Source of the DNA: Spirochaetia bacterium UBA5550
GTDB taxonomy: Bacteria > Spirochaetota > UBA4802 > UBA5550
DNA: 5,920 nt
NCBI GenBank assembly: GCA_002425885.1
Contig: DINC01000117.1
Location: 28,318 to 34,237, forward strand
Direction: 5' to 3'
The position numbers and the translations under genes are program-made. Of this stretch, positions 1 to 5,836 are shown one piece after another. Position 1 is the stretch's first letter. Each line of letters opens with the position of its first letter. Under the pieces are notes generated by a model. It had not been told where the DNA came from, did not search any database, and worked only from the letters and a program-made list of their open reading frames with translations.

Positions 1-683
1 GCGTACAGGTTTCCATTGAAACAAAGGGTTTTGCCTGGTCGCGGGATTTTGCAAAGAGAAATCATACGGCAGGGCTTTACTATACCCTTGGAATACACCC
101 CTCCTCAAACGCTGATGATTCTGCTCTTGAGAAACTGGCGGTTTTCACGGACAGGGAGATGGATTCAGGCGACAACAATCTGCTGTTAGGTATTGGTGAG
201 TGCGGTCTTGATTTTTACCGGATGCACCAGCCTGAAGAGATACAGCGCAAATCCTTTGAATTCCAGATCGATCTCGCTCAAAAACACGGGCTCCCTCTCA
301 TAATACATATACGTGACGCCATGGATGCGGGAATAGAAATTCTTACAGCAAAGAAAACCTGCGGCGGAATAATGCACTGTTTTGCCGGAGATTCAAAAGC
401 AGCAAAGCGGGTACTTGACCTCGGATTTTTAATCTCCTTCGCAGGGAACGTCACATATAAAAATGCAGTGGAGCTTCATGATGCAGCAGCATATGTTCCC
501 CTGGACCGTATACTAATTGAGACAGACTCCCCGTTCCTGACGCCTGTTCCTCTACGGGGAAAACCGAACACACCGCTATACATCAAGCATACGTATCAGT
601 TCATTTCTGATCTAAAAAATATACCTGTATCTGATCTTGAAAATGCTGTAACAGAAAATTTCAGGAAGCTTGTCAGAAAATGA
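1..683 (+). CDS. tatD: TatD-family metal-dependent hydrolase (DNase), 5' truncated by window edge
   Basis: The reading frame is open from the window edge (first whole codon at position 3) and encodes 226 visible residues. TatD proteins usually have about 255-265, so roughly 30-40 N-terminal residues, including the HxH metal-binding motif, lie outside. The ATG at 159 is internal: family sequence such as GIHP (visible residues 30-33) continues upstream of it. Visible metal ligands in TatD order are Glu66 in GIGECGLD, His102 in IIHIRDA, His125 in MHCFAGD and Asp175 in IETDSPFLTP, followed by the RGKPNTP motif. The family comprises cytoplasmic Mg-dependent TIM-barrel nucleases, with reported 3'-5' exonuclease roles in DNA repair and DNA turnover. 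The TGA at 681-683 overlaps the next start as ATGA, so the pair is probably translationally coupled. Family assignment is secure; the exact substrate is not known from sequence. Confidence 0.95.
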   Translation, partial: VQVSIETKGFAWSRDFAKRNHTAGLYYTLGIHPSSNADDSALEKLAVFTDREMDSGDNNLLLGIGECGLDFYRMHQPEEIQRKSFEFQIDLAQKHGLPLIIHIRDAMDAGIEILTAKKTCGGIMHCFAGDSKAAKRVLDLGFLISFAGNVTYKNAVELHDAAAYVPLDRILIETDSPFLTPVPLRGKPNTPLYIKHTYQFISDLKNIPVSDLENAVTENFRKLVRK

Positions 684-1114
684 GTTTAGCAGAGAAAGGG
701 ATTATTGTCCGCAGGACACTTGAGACGGATCTCCGGAGTATATACCTCGCAGCATCAGAAACAAAAAAATTCTGTCCGGGCAATTTAACAGCAGAGCGTC
801 TTGCAGATCTTTTCGCTTCCGAAAATTCTGTTCTATACAGCGCTGTAAGGAAAAAAAATCTTCTCGGCTTTATCCTGGGGACTGCAAGAGAGAATGACGC
901 CGTTATCGAAAAATTTTTTGTAAAAGAAAAGTTCCGCCACAGCGGAATAGGTTCTCTCCTGCTTGAAAAATTTTTACTGAGTTCTAAAAAAACCGGTTCA
1001 TACAATTTTTTTATTGCCCTCCCCGCAGAAAACCGGGAGGCTCTAAACTTCTTAACCAAAAGGGGATTTGTTCAGTCAGACAATACAATAAATCTCCGTA
1101 AAAAAAATTTATAA
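680..1114 (+). CDS. GNAT-family N-acetyltransferase
   Basis: A 144-residue protein, the usual size for a single GNAT domain. It opens with a beta-strand typical of the fold (IIVRRTLETDL, residues 8-18). The acetyl-CoA pyrophosphate-binding motif A, RxxGxG, is RHSGIG at residues 86-91, followed by a helix (SLLLEKFLL). The C-terminal motif B region is NREALNFLTKRGF at 118-130. The family transfers an acetyl group from acetyl-CoA to an amine; the acceptor here cannot be deduced. It resembles RimI-type proteins only in general layout, and I see no basis for that name. The start overlaps the tatD stop as ATGA. The nearest SD-like AGGA (663-666) is 13 nt away, so initiation probably depends on coupling to tatD. 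The gene contains several long A runs, including A8 at 851-858 and A8 at 1100-1107 near its 3' end. Confidence 0.88.
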   Translation: MSLAEKGIIVRRTLETDLRSIYLAASETKKFCPGNLTAERLADLFASENSVLYSAVRKKNLLGFILGTARENDAVIEKFFVKEKFRHSGIGSLLLEKFLLSSKKTGSYNFFIALPAENREALNFLTKRGFVQSDNTINLRKKNL

Positions 1115-1124
1115 ACGGGACAAC

Positions 1125-1643
1125 ATGGCTTTACTGATAGATGGTTTCAATCTCATATATAAATTCCCGGAACTTGAAAGTCTCATGTGCTACGGCCAGC
1201 TTAATAAAGCAAGGGAGGGGCTCCTTGTAATACTTCGCGATTACCAGAAGATAAAAAAAGGGGGTATTACAGTAGTCTTTGACGGGAAAAAAGAACCCTC
1301 AATAGAAGTAAGAAGCGAAAAAATCGGTTCAATAGATGTTTACTACTCCCTCGATTACTCTGCGGACTACCTGATTAAACAGTTCATAAAAAAAGATATG
1401 AATCCGAAAATGATAACAGTTGTCACATCCGACAAAGATATTATATTTTATATAAACAGGTTCGGGGCAAAGAATACAAGCAGTGAAAAATTTGCCGAAC
1501 ATGTTAACTCGGTTTTTAAAACCTCACGTCTCGCCGATGAGGAAAAAATGGAGGAACAGGGGAAGGTGAATCCGTCCATCAGTGACGATGAGCTCTCCTA
1601 CTGGCAGAAGATGTTTTCGGGAAAAAAAACAGTCAAGAGGTGA
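1125..1643 (+). CDS. YacP-like NYN domain protein, probable ribonuclease
   Basis: A 172-residue protein matching the NYN (PIN-like) fold of the YacP family. It begins at once with LLIDGFNLIY (Asp6, Asn9). VVFDGK follows with Asp53, then SADYLIKQF with Asp81, the position of the family's xADxxI element. VVTSDKDI carries Asp103 and Asp105. These acidic residues are the expected metal-binding set of a PIN/NYN nuclease. In Bacillus the family member YacP (Rae1) is a ribosome-associated mRNA endonuclease; that role is known for the relative and only inferred here. A lysine-rich tail (about 138-172) ends in a DDELSYWQKMF segment of the kind many YacP proteins carry near their C-terminus. The ATG sits 10 nt after the GNAT stop, with a modest GGGA (1117-1120) four bases upstream. 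It belongs to the operon starting with tatD. Confidence 0.85.
   Translation: MALLIDGFNLIYKFPELESLMCYGQLNKAREGLLVILRDYQKIKKGGITVVFDGKKEPSIEVRSEKIGSIDVYYSLDYSADYLIKQFIKKDMNPKMITVVTSDKDIIFYINRFGAKNTSSEKFAEHVNSVFKTSRLADEEKMEEQGKVNPSISDDELSYWQKMFSGKKTVKR
1636..1643 (+). promoter_or_regulatory. Ribosome binding site for the 106-aa gene
   Basis: AGAGGTGA is a strong Shine-Dalgarno match that overlaps the NYN gene's last codons and its TGA stop. It ends four bases before the ATG at 1648. It decides the start of the next gene: the same frame also has an ATG at 1582 inside the NYN gene, but that one has no comparable SD. Confidence 0.75.
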
Positions 1644-1647
1644 TCCA

Positions 1648-1968
1648 ATGACATCAATAGATTATATGAAAGTACTTGATATTGCGGCCCTTGCAATGGA
1701 ATCTGAATCTCATATCCAGGTTGAAGCTCTTGACCTGAAAAAATTTAAAGCGAATATAAAATCCCCCGAAGGGAAAGATATTGAACTCCTTGCAACGGTC
1801 TCCGATTTCGGCATGGAGCTCTCCATTGACCGCGATCTCTTTGAACCGAAACAACTCCGCAAATGGCTCGCGGAATTTGAATACCACCTTGAACAGCACT
1901 TCTTTAAAAATGTTGTAATAGAAGACACAGAAAACAGCAGGGAATTTAAAATAAAAATCAATTTTTAA
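1648..1968 (+). CDS. Conserved-looking hypothetical protein, 106 aa, family not recognised
   Basis: I do not recognise this family. The ATG at 1648 was chosen for its strong SD and its 4-nt distance from the preceding stop. An upstream in-frame ATG at 1582 would add 22 residues that are simply NYN sequence read in another frame. The 106-residue product is acidic, with no signal peptide, membrane segment or cysteine. By eye it alternates a short N-terminal helix (about 4-18), four candidate strands (about 21-28, 33-38, 43-51, 55-60), a well-formed amphipathic helix (67-85, PKQLRKWLAEFEYHLEQHF) and two final strands (87-92, 99-105). This suggests a small compact alpha/beta cytosolic domain. Its tight position after tatD, GNAT and the NYN nuclease implies co-expression and perhaps a partner role with the NYN protein, but that is inference only. 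Confidence 0.72.
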   Translation: MTSIDYMKVLDIAALAMESESHIQVEALDLKKFKANIKSPEGKDIELLATVSDFGMELSIDRDLFEPKQLRKWLAEFEYHLEQHFFKNVVIEDTENSREFKIKINF

Positions 1969-1971
1969 TAT

Positions 1972-1990
1972 TTTTATTCCTTGAATAAAA
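1972..1990 (+). terminator. AT-rich hairpin at the end of the four-gene operon (weak)
   Basis: TTTTATTC and GAATAAAA form a perfect 8-bp inverted repeat around a 3-nt loop, starting 4 nt after the TAA at 1966-1968. The stem has only one G-C pair and no T tract follows, so it would be a poor intrinsic terminator. It may be a weak 3' end or simply AT-rich chance. Confidence 0.25.
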
Positions 1991-2006
1991 TTCTGAAAGC
2001 TATAAT
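1981..2006 (+). promoter_or_regulatory. Possible promoter for the crotonase gene
   Basis: A perfect TATAAT (2001-2006) lies 69 nt before the crotonase ATG in the 107-bp gap. The best -35-like hexamer is TTGAAT (1981-1986), but the 14-nt spacer is short for a sigma-70-type promoter. The -35 candidate also overlaps an AT-rich hairpin. A separate promoter here is plausible because the gap is the longest between plus-strand genes, but the sequence alone does not establish it. Confidence 0.35.
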
Positions 2007-2063
2007 CCTGACTGCATATATAAAACTATTTACCGGGGCATTTCTGAAAAATTTATTTTAGGA

Positions 2064-2069
2064 TGAGGT
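2064..2069 (+). promoter_or_regulatory. Ribosome binding site of the crotonase gene
   Basis: TGAGGT, with a GAGG core at 2065-2068, lies seven bases before the ATG at 2076. This is near-optimal spacing and fixes that start. Confidence 0.7.
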
Positions 2070-2075
2070 AAACTC

Positions 2076-2858
2076 ATGAGCGGTGAACCAAACATAAAAC
2101 TTACAAAAGATGGTCACATTGCGACCGTAACTTTCTGTGACCCCAGCGGACTTAATCTTTTAAACAAAGATACTGTTCTTACACTTGCAGAGATACAGGA
2201 GCAGATTTCGCAGGATAACCAGTTAAGAGTTGTAATAGTTAATTCCTCCGGTGCGCATTTTTCAGCAGGTGTTGACACTGCATTTCTCAAAACTGTTGAT
2301 ACAAGATTCGTTAAAGATAACCTGAACTTTCTTCAGAGAACATTCAGCAGGTTTCAGGAACTCCCTATACCTGTAATCTGTGCAATAAAAGGATTCTGCC
2401 TCGGAGGCGGACTTGAACTGGCGCTGAGCTGTGATATAAGGGTTGCAGCAGAGGGAGCAACACTTGCACTCCCTGAAGTAAGATTCGGTCTAACAGCAGA
2501 CCAGACCGGGACAACAAGGCTGACAAAACTTGTGGGCATAGGACAGGCTAAAAAGCTCATTCTCTGCTGCGAAATGATCGATGCTGCTGAATCATACAGG
2601 ATAGGACTGGTTGAATACCTTGTCAAACCTGAAGAACTTGATGACACAGTAATGAAACTCGCGAAAAGAATGGTTAATCTCCCTCCGTCAGCACTGAGGT
2701 TCGGAAAATGGGGTGTTAATGTTGCGGCAGAGGGGAACACTTATGCAGCTCTTATGTTCGAGCAGGCACAATCAATCTACTGTTTCGGAACAACAGATAA
2801 AGAGGAAGCTGTTAACGCCTTCATCGAAAAAAGAAAACCTGTTTATAACGATAAATAA
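2076..2858 (+). CDS. Enoyl-CoA hydratase/isomerase (crotonase) family protein
   Basis: A full-length, 260-residue crotonase-fold protein; 255-265 is usual. The first oxyanion-hole loop is HFSAGVDTAF (61-70) and the second is KGFCLGGGLELALSCDI (105-121). Both acids used by true enoyl-CoA hydratases are present: Glu114 in GGGLE and Glu134 in LPEV, which match rat Glu144 and Glu164. This favours reversible hydration of 2-enoyl-CoA over an isomerase-only or dehalogenase activity. The C-terminus (KEEAVNAFIEKRKPVY, 242-257) is the usual family end. One departure is the segment after the second Glu, TADQTGTTRL (140-149), where most hydratases have GGTQRL. No thiolase, acyl-CoA dehydrogenase or 3-hydroxyacyl-CoA dehydrogenase lies beside it in the window, so the pathway (fatty acid, butyrate or amino acid breakdown) is open. 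It is flanked by a possible promoter and a strong terminator, so it may be monocistronic. Confidence 0.92.
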   Translation: MSGEPNIKLTKDGHIATVTFCDPSGLNLLNKDTVLTLAEIQEQISQDNQLRVVIVNSSGAHFSAGVDTAFLKTVDTRFVKDNLNFLQRTFSRFQELPIPVICAIKGFCLGGGLELALSCDIRVAAEGATLALPEVRFGLTADQTGTTRLTKLVGIGQAKKLILCCEMIDAAESYRIGLVEYLVKPEELDDTVMKLAKRMVNLPPSALRFGKWGVNVAAEGNTYAALMFEQAQSIYCFGTTDKEEAVNAFIEKRKPVYNDK

Positions 2859-2865
2859 AACCGGC

Positions 2866-2891
2866 ATGAACCCCGCTTACGCGGGGTTCAT
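2866..2891 (+). terminator. Intrinsic terminator after the crotonase gene
   Basis: ATGAACCCCGC and GCGGGGTTCAT form a perfect 11-bp GC-rich stem with a TTAC loop, 7 nt after the crotonase stop. The 3' flank (TATATACTCTCTTAT) is T-rich but interrupted, so the tail is imperfect. The reverse direction also has a T-rich flank (GGTTTTATTTAT), so weak bidirectional action is possible. The hairpin separates the crotonase from sfsA. Confidence 0.8.
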
Positions 2892-2921
2892 TATATACTC
2901 TCTTATCAGATTTTTCCCTGA

Positions 2922-4004
2922 ATGAAAATAATCCCTGACACCCTGCTTAAAGCTAATCTCATTAAAAGAAACAACAGGTTTGTTGCTGAAGTAATTTTAA
3001 ACGGCATCAGTGAAACTGTTTATGTTCCCAACACAGGGAGGCTATCTGAACTTGCTCTCCCCGGAGCAGATGTACTATTATCTCCAATCAACGGGAAGTA
3101 CCGCTACAAAATACTTTACATCATTAATAACAACCACCCTGTGATGATAGATTCAACTTACAGTAACCGCCTCTTTCATAAACTGCTGCTTGATAAAAAA
3201 GTTCCCGGGCTTGAAAATTTTAAATTAATCAGACGGGAACCTGCAATCGGCAACCACAGGTTTGATTTTCTTCTTGAAGCGGATGGAGAAGAAAAATTTC
3301 TGGAACTCAAATCATGTACACTCTTCCATAAAAATATAGCATCATTCCCTGATGCTGTAAGTGAACGGGCTTCGGAGCATGTGAAACTTCTGGCTGAAAC
3401 CGGGAATGGAATTATTGCTTTTTTGATTTTCAGGCATAACATGAAATATTTTATACCCAACTATCACACTGACTTTACCTTTTACGAAACACTTAAAAAG
3501 CATAGAGAACATATTGATATAAAGGCATTGTCCATTCAATACAACAACAGTCTTGAAATTACAGGATTAACAGAGATCCCGGTTCTGATACCGGAGGTAA
3601 AACCCTGCGGAATTTTTATTATGCTGATAAAGCTGAATAATTCATCTTCACATAATAATTTAAACGGATACCTGTTGTTATGCGGAAAAGATGAAACTGA
3701 TATTTTCAGGAGAGTAAAAAGCTTAAGAAATAACCTGAAAAAATTTCCGGCTATTGAAGGGATAGATTTTAACGGGATGAAGATAATTACAGACTTACCG
3801 GTAGTTACAGATAATACAGATATTTCAGTGCTCGATTCCTCTTTCATCCGCGAAGAGAGCAAAGGTGAACCCCTTTTCAGTTCCGGAGATTGGAGGATAT
3901 ACTCTTTCAGGGACAACCCTGCTGAAAAGCAATGGTTCTGGGATGAAATATTAAAACTTCGTTTTAATCGTGCCAATCCGGATCTCAGTAATCTTTATCT
4001 GTAA
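2922..4004 (+). CDS. sfsA: SfsA DNA/RNA nuclease with a C-terminal DUF123-like extension
   Basis: The protein has 360 residues, while SfsA proteins normally have about 230-240. Residues 1-222 show the SfsA pattern: PNTGR (36-40), IRREPAIG (103-110), then the PD-(D/E)XK catalytic set Asp115, Glu128 and Lys130 (FDFLLE ... FLELKS). The hallmark FPDAVSERASEH lies at 142-153. SfsA binds DNA and cleaves nucleic acid; its old link to sugar fermentation in E. coli is indirect. Residues 229-360 are extra and resemble a degenerate DUF123 (GIY-YIG) domain. The clues are GIFIMLIKL (230-238), GYLLLCG (249-255), Arg264, IDF (281-283) and FSSGDWRIYS (319-328). An in-frame TGA immediately precedes the ATG and the next in-frame ATG is at codon 75, so this start is forced. 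No SD is visible. The 3' end overlaps ygiQ. Confidence 0.9.
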   Translation: MKIIPDTLLKANLIKRNNRFVAEVILNGISETVYVPNTGRLSELALPGADVLLSPINGKYRYKILYIINNNHPVMIDSTYSNRLFHKLLLDKKVPGLENFKLIRREPAIGNHRFDFLLEADGEEKFLELKSCTLFHKNIASFPDAVSERASEHVKLLAETGNGIIAFLIFRHNMKYFIPNYHTDFTFYETLKKHREHIDIKALSIQYNNSLEITGLTEIPVLIPEVKPCGIFIMLIKLNNSSSHNNLNGYLLLCGKDETDIFRRVKSLRNNLKKFPAIEGIDFNGMKIITDLPVVTDNTDISVLDSSFIREESKGEPLFSSGDWRIYSFRDNPAEKQWFWDEILKLRFNRANPDLSNLYL

Positions 4005-5836
4005 AACAGCTTTTTAATCAGATCCTCACGTCCGATTTTTCTCAATAAAGATTTAATTCTATCCCTGTATTCATCTTTATACCAGAAGAAGAAACCTCTT
4101 TGATCATCCCGTTCTTTTTTCGACTTTGCAGAGAATACTTTCTCTCCTGTATAAGGATCAAATCCGCAATAGTATATCACAGTGGAAAGCGTCATTGGTG
4201 TGGGGGTGAAATCCTGAACCTGTTCAAGCCTGAATCCCTCCCCTGCTGTTTCTGCTGCAAGTTCCGCCATATCCTCAAGCCGGGAACCGGGATGAGAAGA
4301 AATAAAATATGGTATAATCTGCTGTTTCAAACCAGCCCGCTCCGAAGTCTTCTCGAAAAGTTTTTTGAATTTAACGAATAGATCATATGGAGGTTTCCGC
4401 ATAAGTTTCAGCACTCCGGCTGATGAATGCTCCGGAGCAACCTTCAGTCTACCTGAAATATGTCCGGTTATCAGTCTTTCAGCATATTTACTACAAAAAA
4501 ATTTTTTTCTTTTAGCCTCTTCGCCACAGAGAAGAAGATCATACCTCACTCCGCTTGATATGAACAACTTTTTAACACCTGAAACTTTTTCACATTTTCC
4601 GTATAGTTCAATCAGCGGGGCATGGTCAAACACAAGGTTTCCGCATAACGACGGGTATAAGCATGACGCACGAAGGCATTTTACGCAAAGAGATTCATTC
4701 TCCCCGTGCATTTTATACATATTTGCTGACGGGCCCCCTATATCAGAAACATACCCTTTAAAATCAGGCATCTCTGTTACGGCTTTTACTTCCCGCAAAA
4801 TCGAGTTTTCACTTCTGCTTACAATCTTTTTACCCTGATGCGCAGTGATTGCGCAGAAACTGCACCCTCCAAAACATCCCCTGTGTGCAGTAACCGAATG
4901 CCTTATCATCTCGAACGCAGGGATAACCTTTTCTTTATACTTGGGATGAGGGAGCCGTGTATAAGGGAGATCAAACCCCCTGTCAATATCGGACTCTGTG
5001 AGACTGCTGAACATGGGATTCACAACAAGAAAACGATCCCCGGTTTTCTGGATAAGCCTTACAGGCTCTTCTGAAACCGAAGCTCTCTCCGATATAACAA
5101 AGTTTTCAGCAAACTTTTTCTTATCAGCAAGGCACTCCTCGTGCGAATGCAGATTAACGTCTCTCCACCCATTCCGTTTTTTTAACGCCTCAACTGAATC
5201 TTCAATGAATGCAGTGTTCTCAACTGTCTTCAGGGCGGAAAACGGAACCCCCTTTAAAAGAAGCTTTATGATTTCGAGAAGCGGTTTCTCACCCATACCG
5301 TAGACAACAATGTCTGCGCCACTCTCAACAGGGAATGCAGGCTTTAATGAATCACTCCAGTAATCATAATGTGTAAGTCTTCTTAGAGAAGCCTCAACTC
5401 CCCCTGCTATAACCGGTACATCGGGATATAACTCTTTCAGAATCTTTATGTATACATAGGCTGCATAATCAGGGCGGAGGCCCGCTTTCCCTTCCGGAGA
5501 ATATGCATCATCAGAGCGGAGACGTTTACCCGCAGTATAATGATTGATCATTGAATCCATACATCCTGAGGTCACTGCAAAAAACAAACGGGGAACACCG
5601 AATTTTTTAAAATCCCTGAAATCACCGCGCCAGTCAGGTTGTGGAACAACGCCGATTCTTAATCCGCAGCTTTCAATAATTCTGCCGATAACCGCACTGC
5701 CGAATGAAGGGTGGTCAACGTAGGCATCTCCGCTGAACAGAACAACATCCAGTTCATTCCACCCTCTCCTTTCAGCTTCTTTTTTTGTTACAGGGAGCCA
5801 TCTGTCCTGATTATATCTATCATTATCATTTTTCAA
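3995..5836 (-). CDS. ygiQ: YgiQ/UPF0313-family radical SAM protein (short form)
   Basis: A 613-residue protein matching the UPF0313/YgiQ family. The N-terminal domain contains LPVTKKEAERRGW, FSGDAYVDHPSFG (34-46) and GGVEASLRRLTHYDYW (145-160). The radical SAM iron-sulfur motif is CFGGCSFC with Cys321, Cys325 and Cys328 (Cx3Cx2C). A second cysteine group characteristic of the family (Cys384, 387, 392, 398) follows, then VAPEHSS and QDFTPTPMT. The protein ends soon after the start of the region that becomes DUF3362 in the E. coli protein of about 740 residues, so it is a short form rather than a truncation. The reaction is unknown; radical SAM chemistry through a 4Fe-4S cluster and S-adenosylmethionine is expected. 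The only well-placed start is TTG at 5836-5834: an in-frame TGA (5848-5846) blocks extension, and the first in-frame ATG is codon 93, inside conserved sequence. An AGAG (5853-5850) lies 13 nt upstream. Confidence 0.93.
   Translation of the reverse strand: MKNDNDRYNQDRWLPVTKKEAERRGWNELDVVLFSGDAYVDHPSFGSAVIGRIIESCGLRIGVVPQPDWRGDFRDFKKFGVPRLFFAVTSGCMDSMINHYTAGKRLRSDDAYSPEGKAGLRPDYAAYVYIKILKELYPDVPVIAGGVEASLRRLTHYDYWSDSLKPAFPVESGADIVVYGMGEKPLLEIIKLLLKGVPFSALKTVENTAFIEDSVEALKKRNGWRDVNLHSHEECLADKKKFAENFVISERASVSEEPVRLIQKTGDRFLVVNPMFSSLTESDIDRGFDLPYTRLPHPKYKEKVIPAFEMIRHSVTAHRGCFGGCSFCAITAHQGKKIVSRSENSILREVKAVTEMPDFKGYVSDIGGPSANMYKMHGENESLCVKCLRASCLYPSLCGNLVFDHAPLIELYGKCEKVSGVKKLFISSGVRYDLLLCGEEAKRKKFFCSKYAERLITGHISGRLKVAPEHSSAGVLKLMRKPPYDLFVKFKKLFEKTSERAGLKQQIIPYFISSHPGSRLEDMAELAAETAGEGFRLEQVQDFTPTPMTLSTVIYYCGFDPYTGEKVFSAKSKKERDDQRGFFFWYKDEYRDRIKSLLRKIGREDLIKKLFYR

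Noticed and set aside
1991..2050. Direct repeat TTCTGAAA at 1991-1998 and 2042-2049 flanking the possible promoter
   Set aside because: Eight bases twice in AT-rich intergenic DNA is expected by chance, and there is no palindromic structure to suggest an operator.
2894..2899. TATACT as a -10 box for sfsA
   Set aside because: The -35 position falls inside the GC-rich terminator stem (around CCCCGC), so no sigma-70-like partner exists. It is more likely the terminator tail.
2713..2925. 70-codon plus-strand open frame spanning the crotonase 3' end and terminator
   Set aside because: It is out of frame with the crotonase, reads through the terminator hairpin and has no SD or family similarity.
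3536..3976. 146-codon minus-strand open frame inside sfsA
   Set aside because: It is antisense to the C-terminal part of sfsA, with serine-rich low-information sequence and no initiation signal. It was considered as an alternative to the sfsA extension, but the plus frame continues SfsA without a break and matches DUF123 landmarks.
4365..4838. 157-codon plus-strand open frame opposite ygiQ (with others at 4100-4381, 4838-5074, 4998-5303, 5711-5905)
   Set aside because: It lies entirely antisense to a clearly conserved radical SAM gene, has no SD and no recognisable protein pattern. It is a shadow of ygiQ codon usage.
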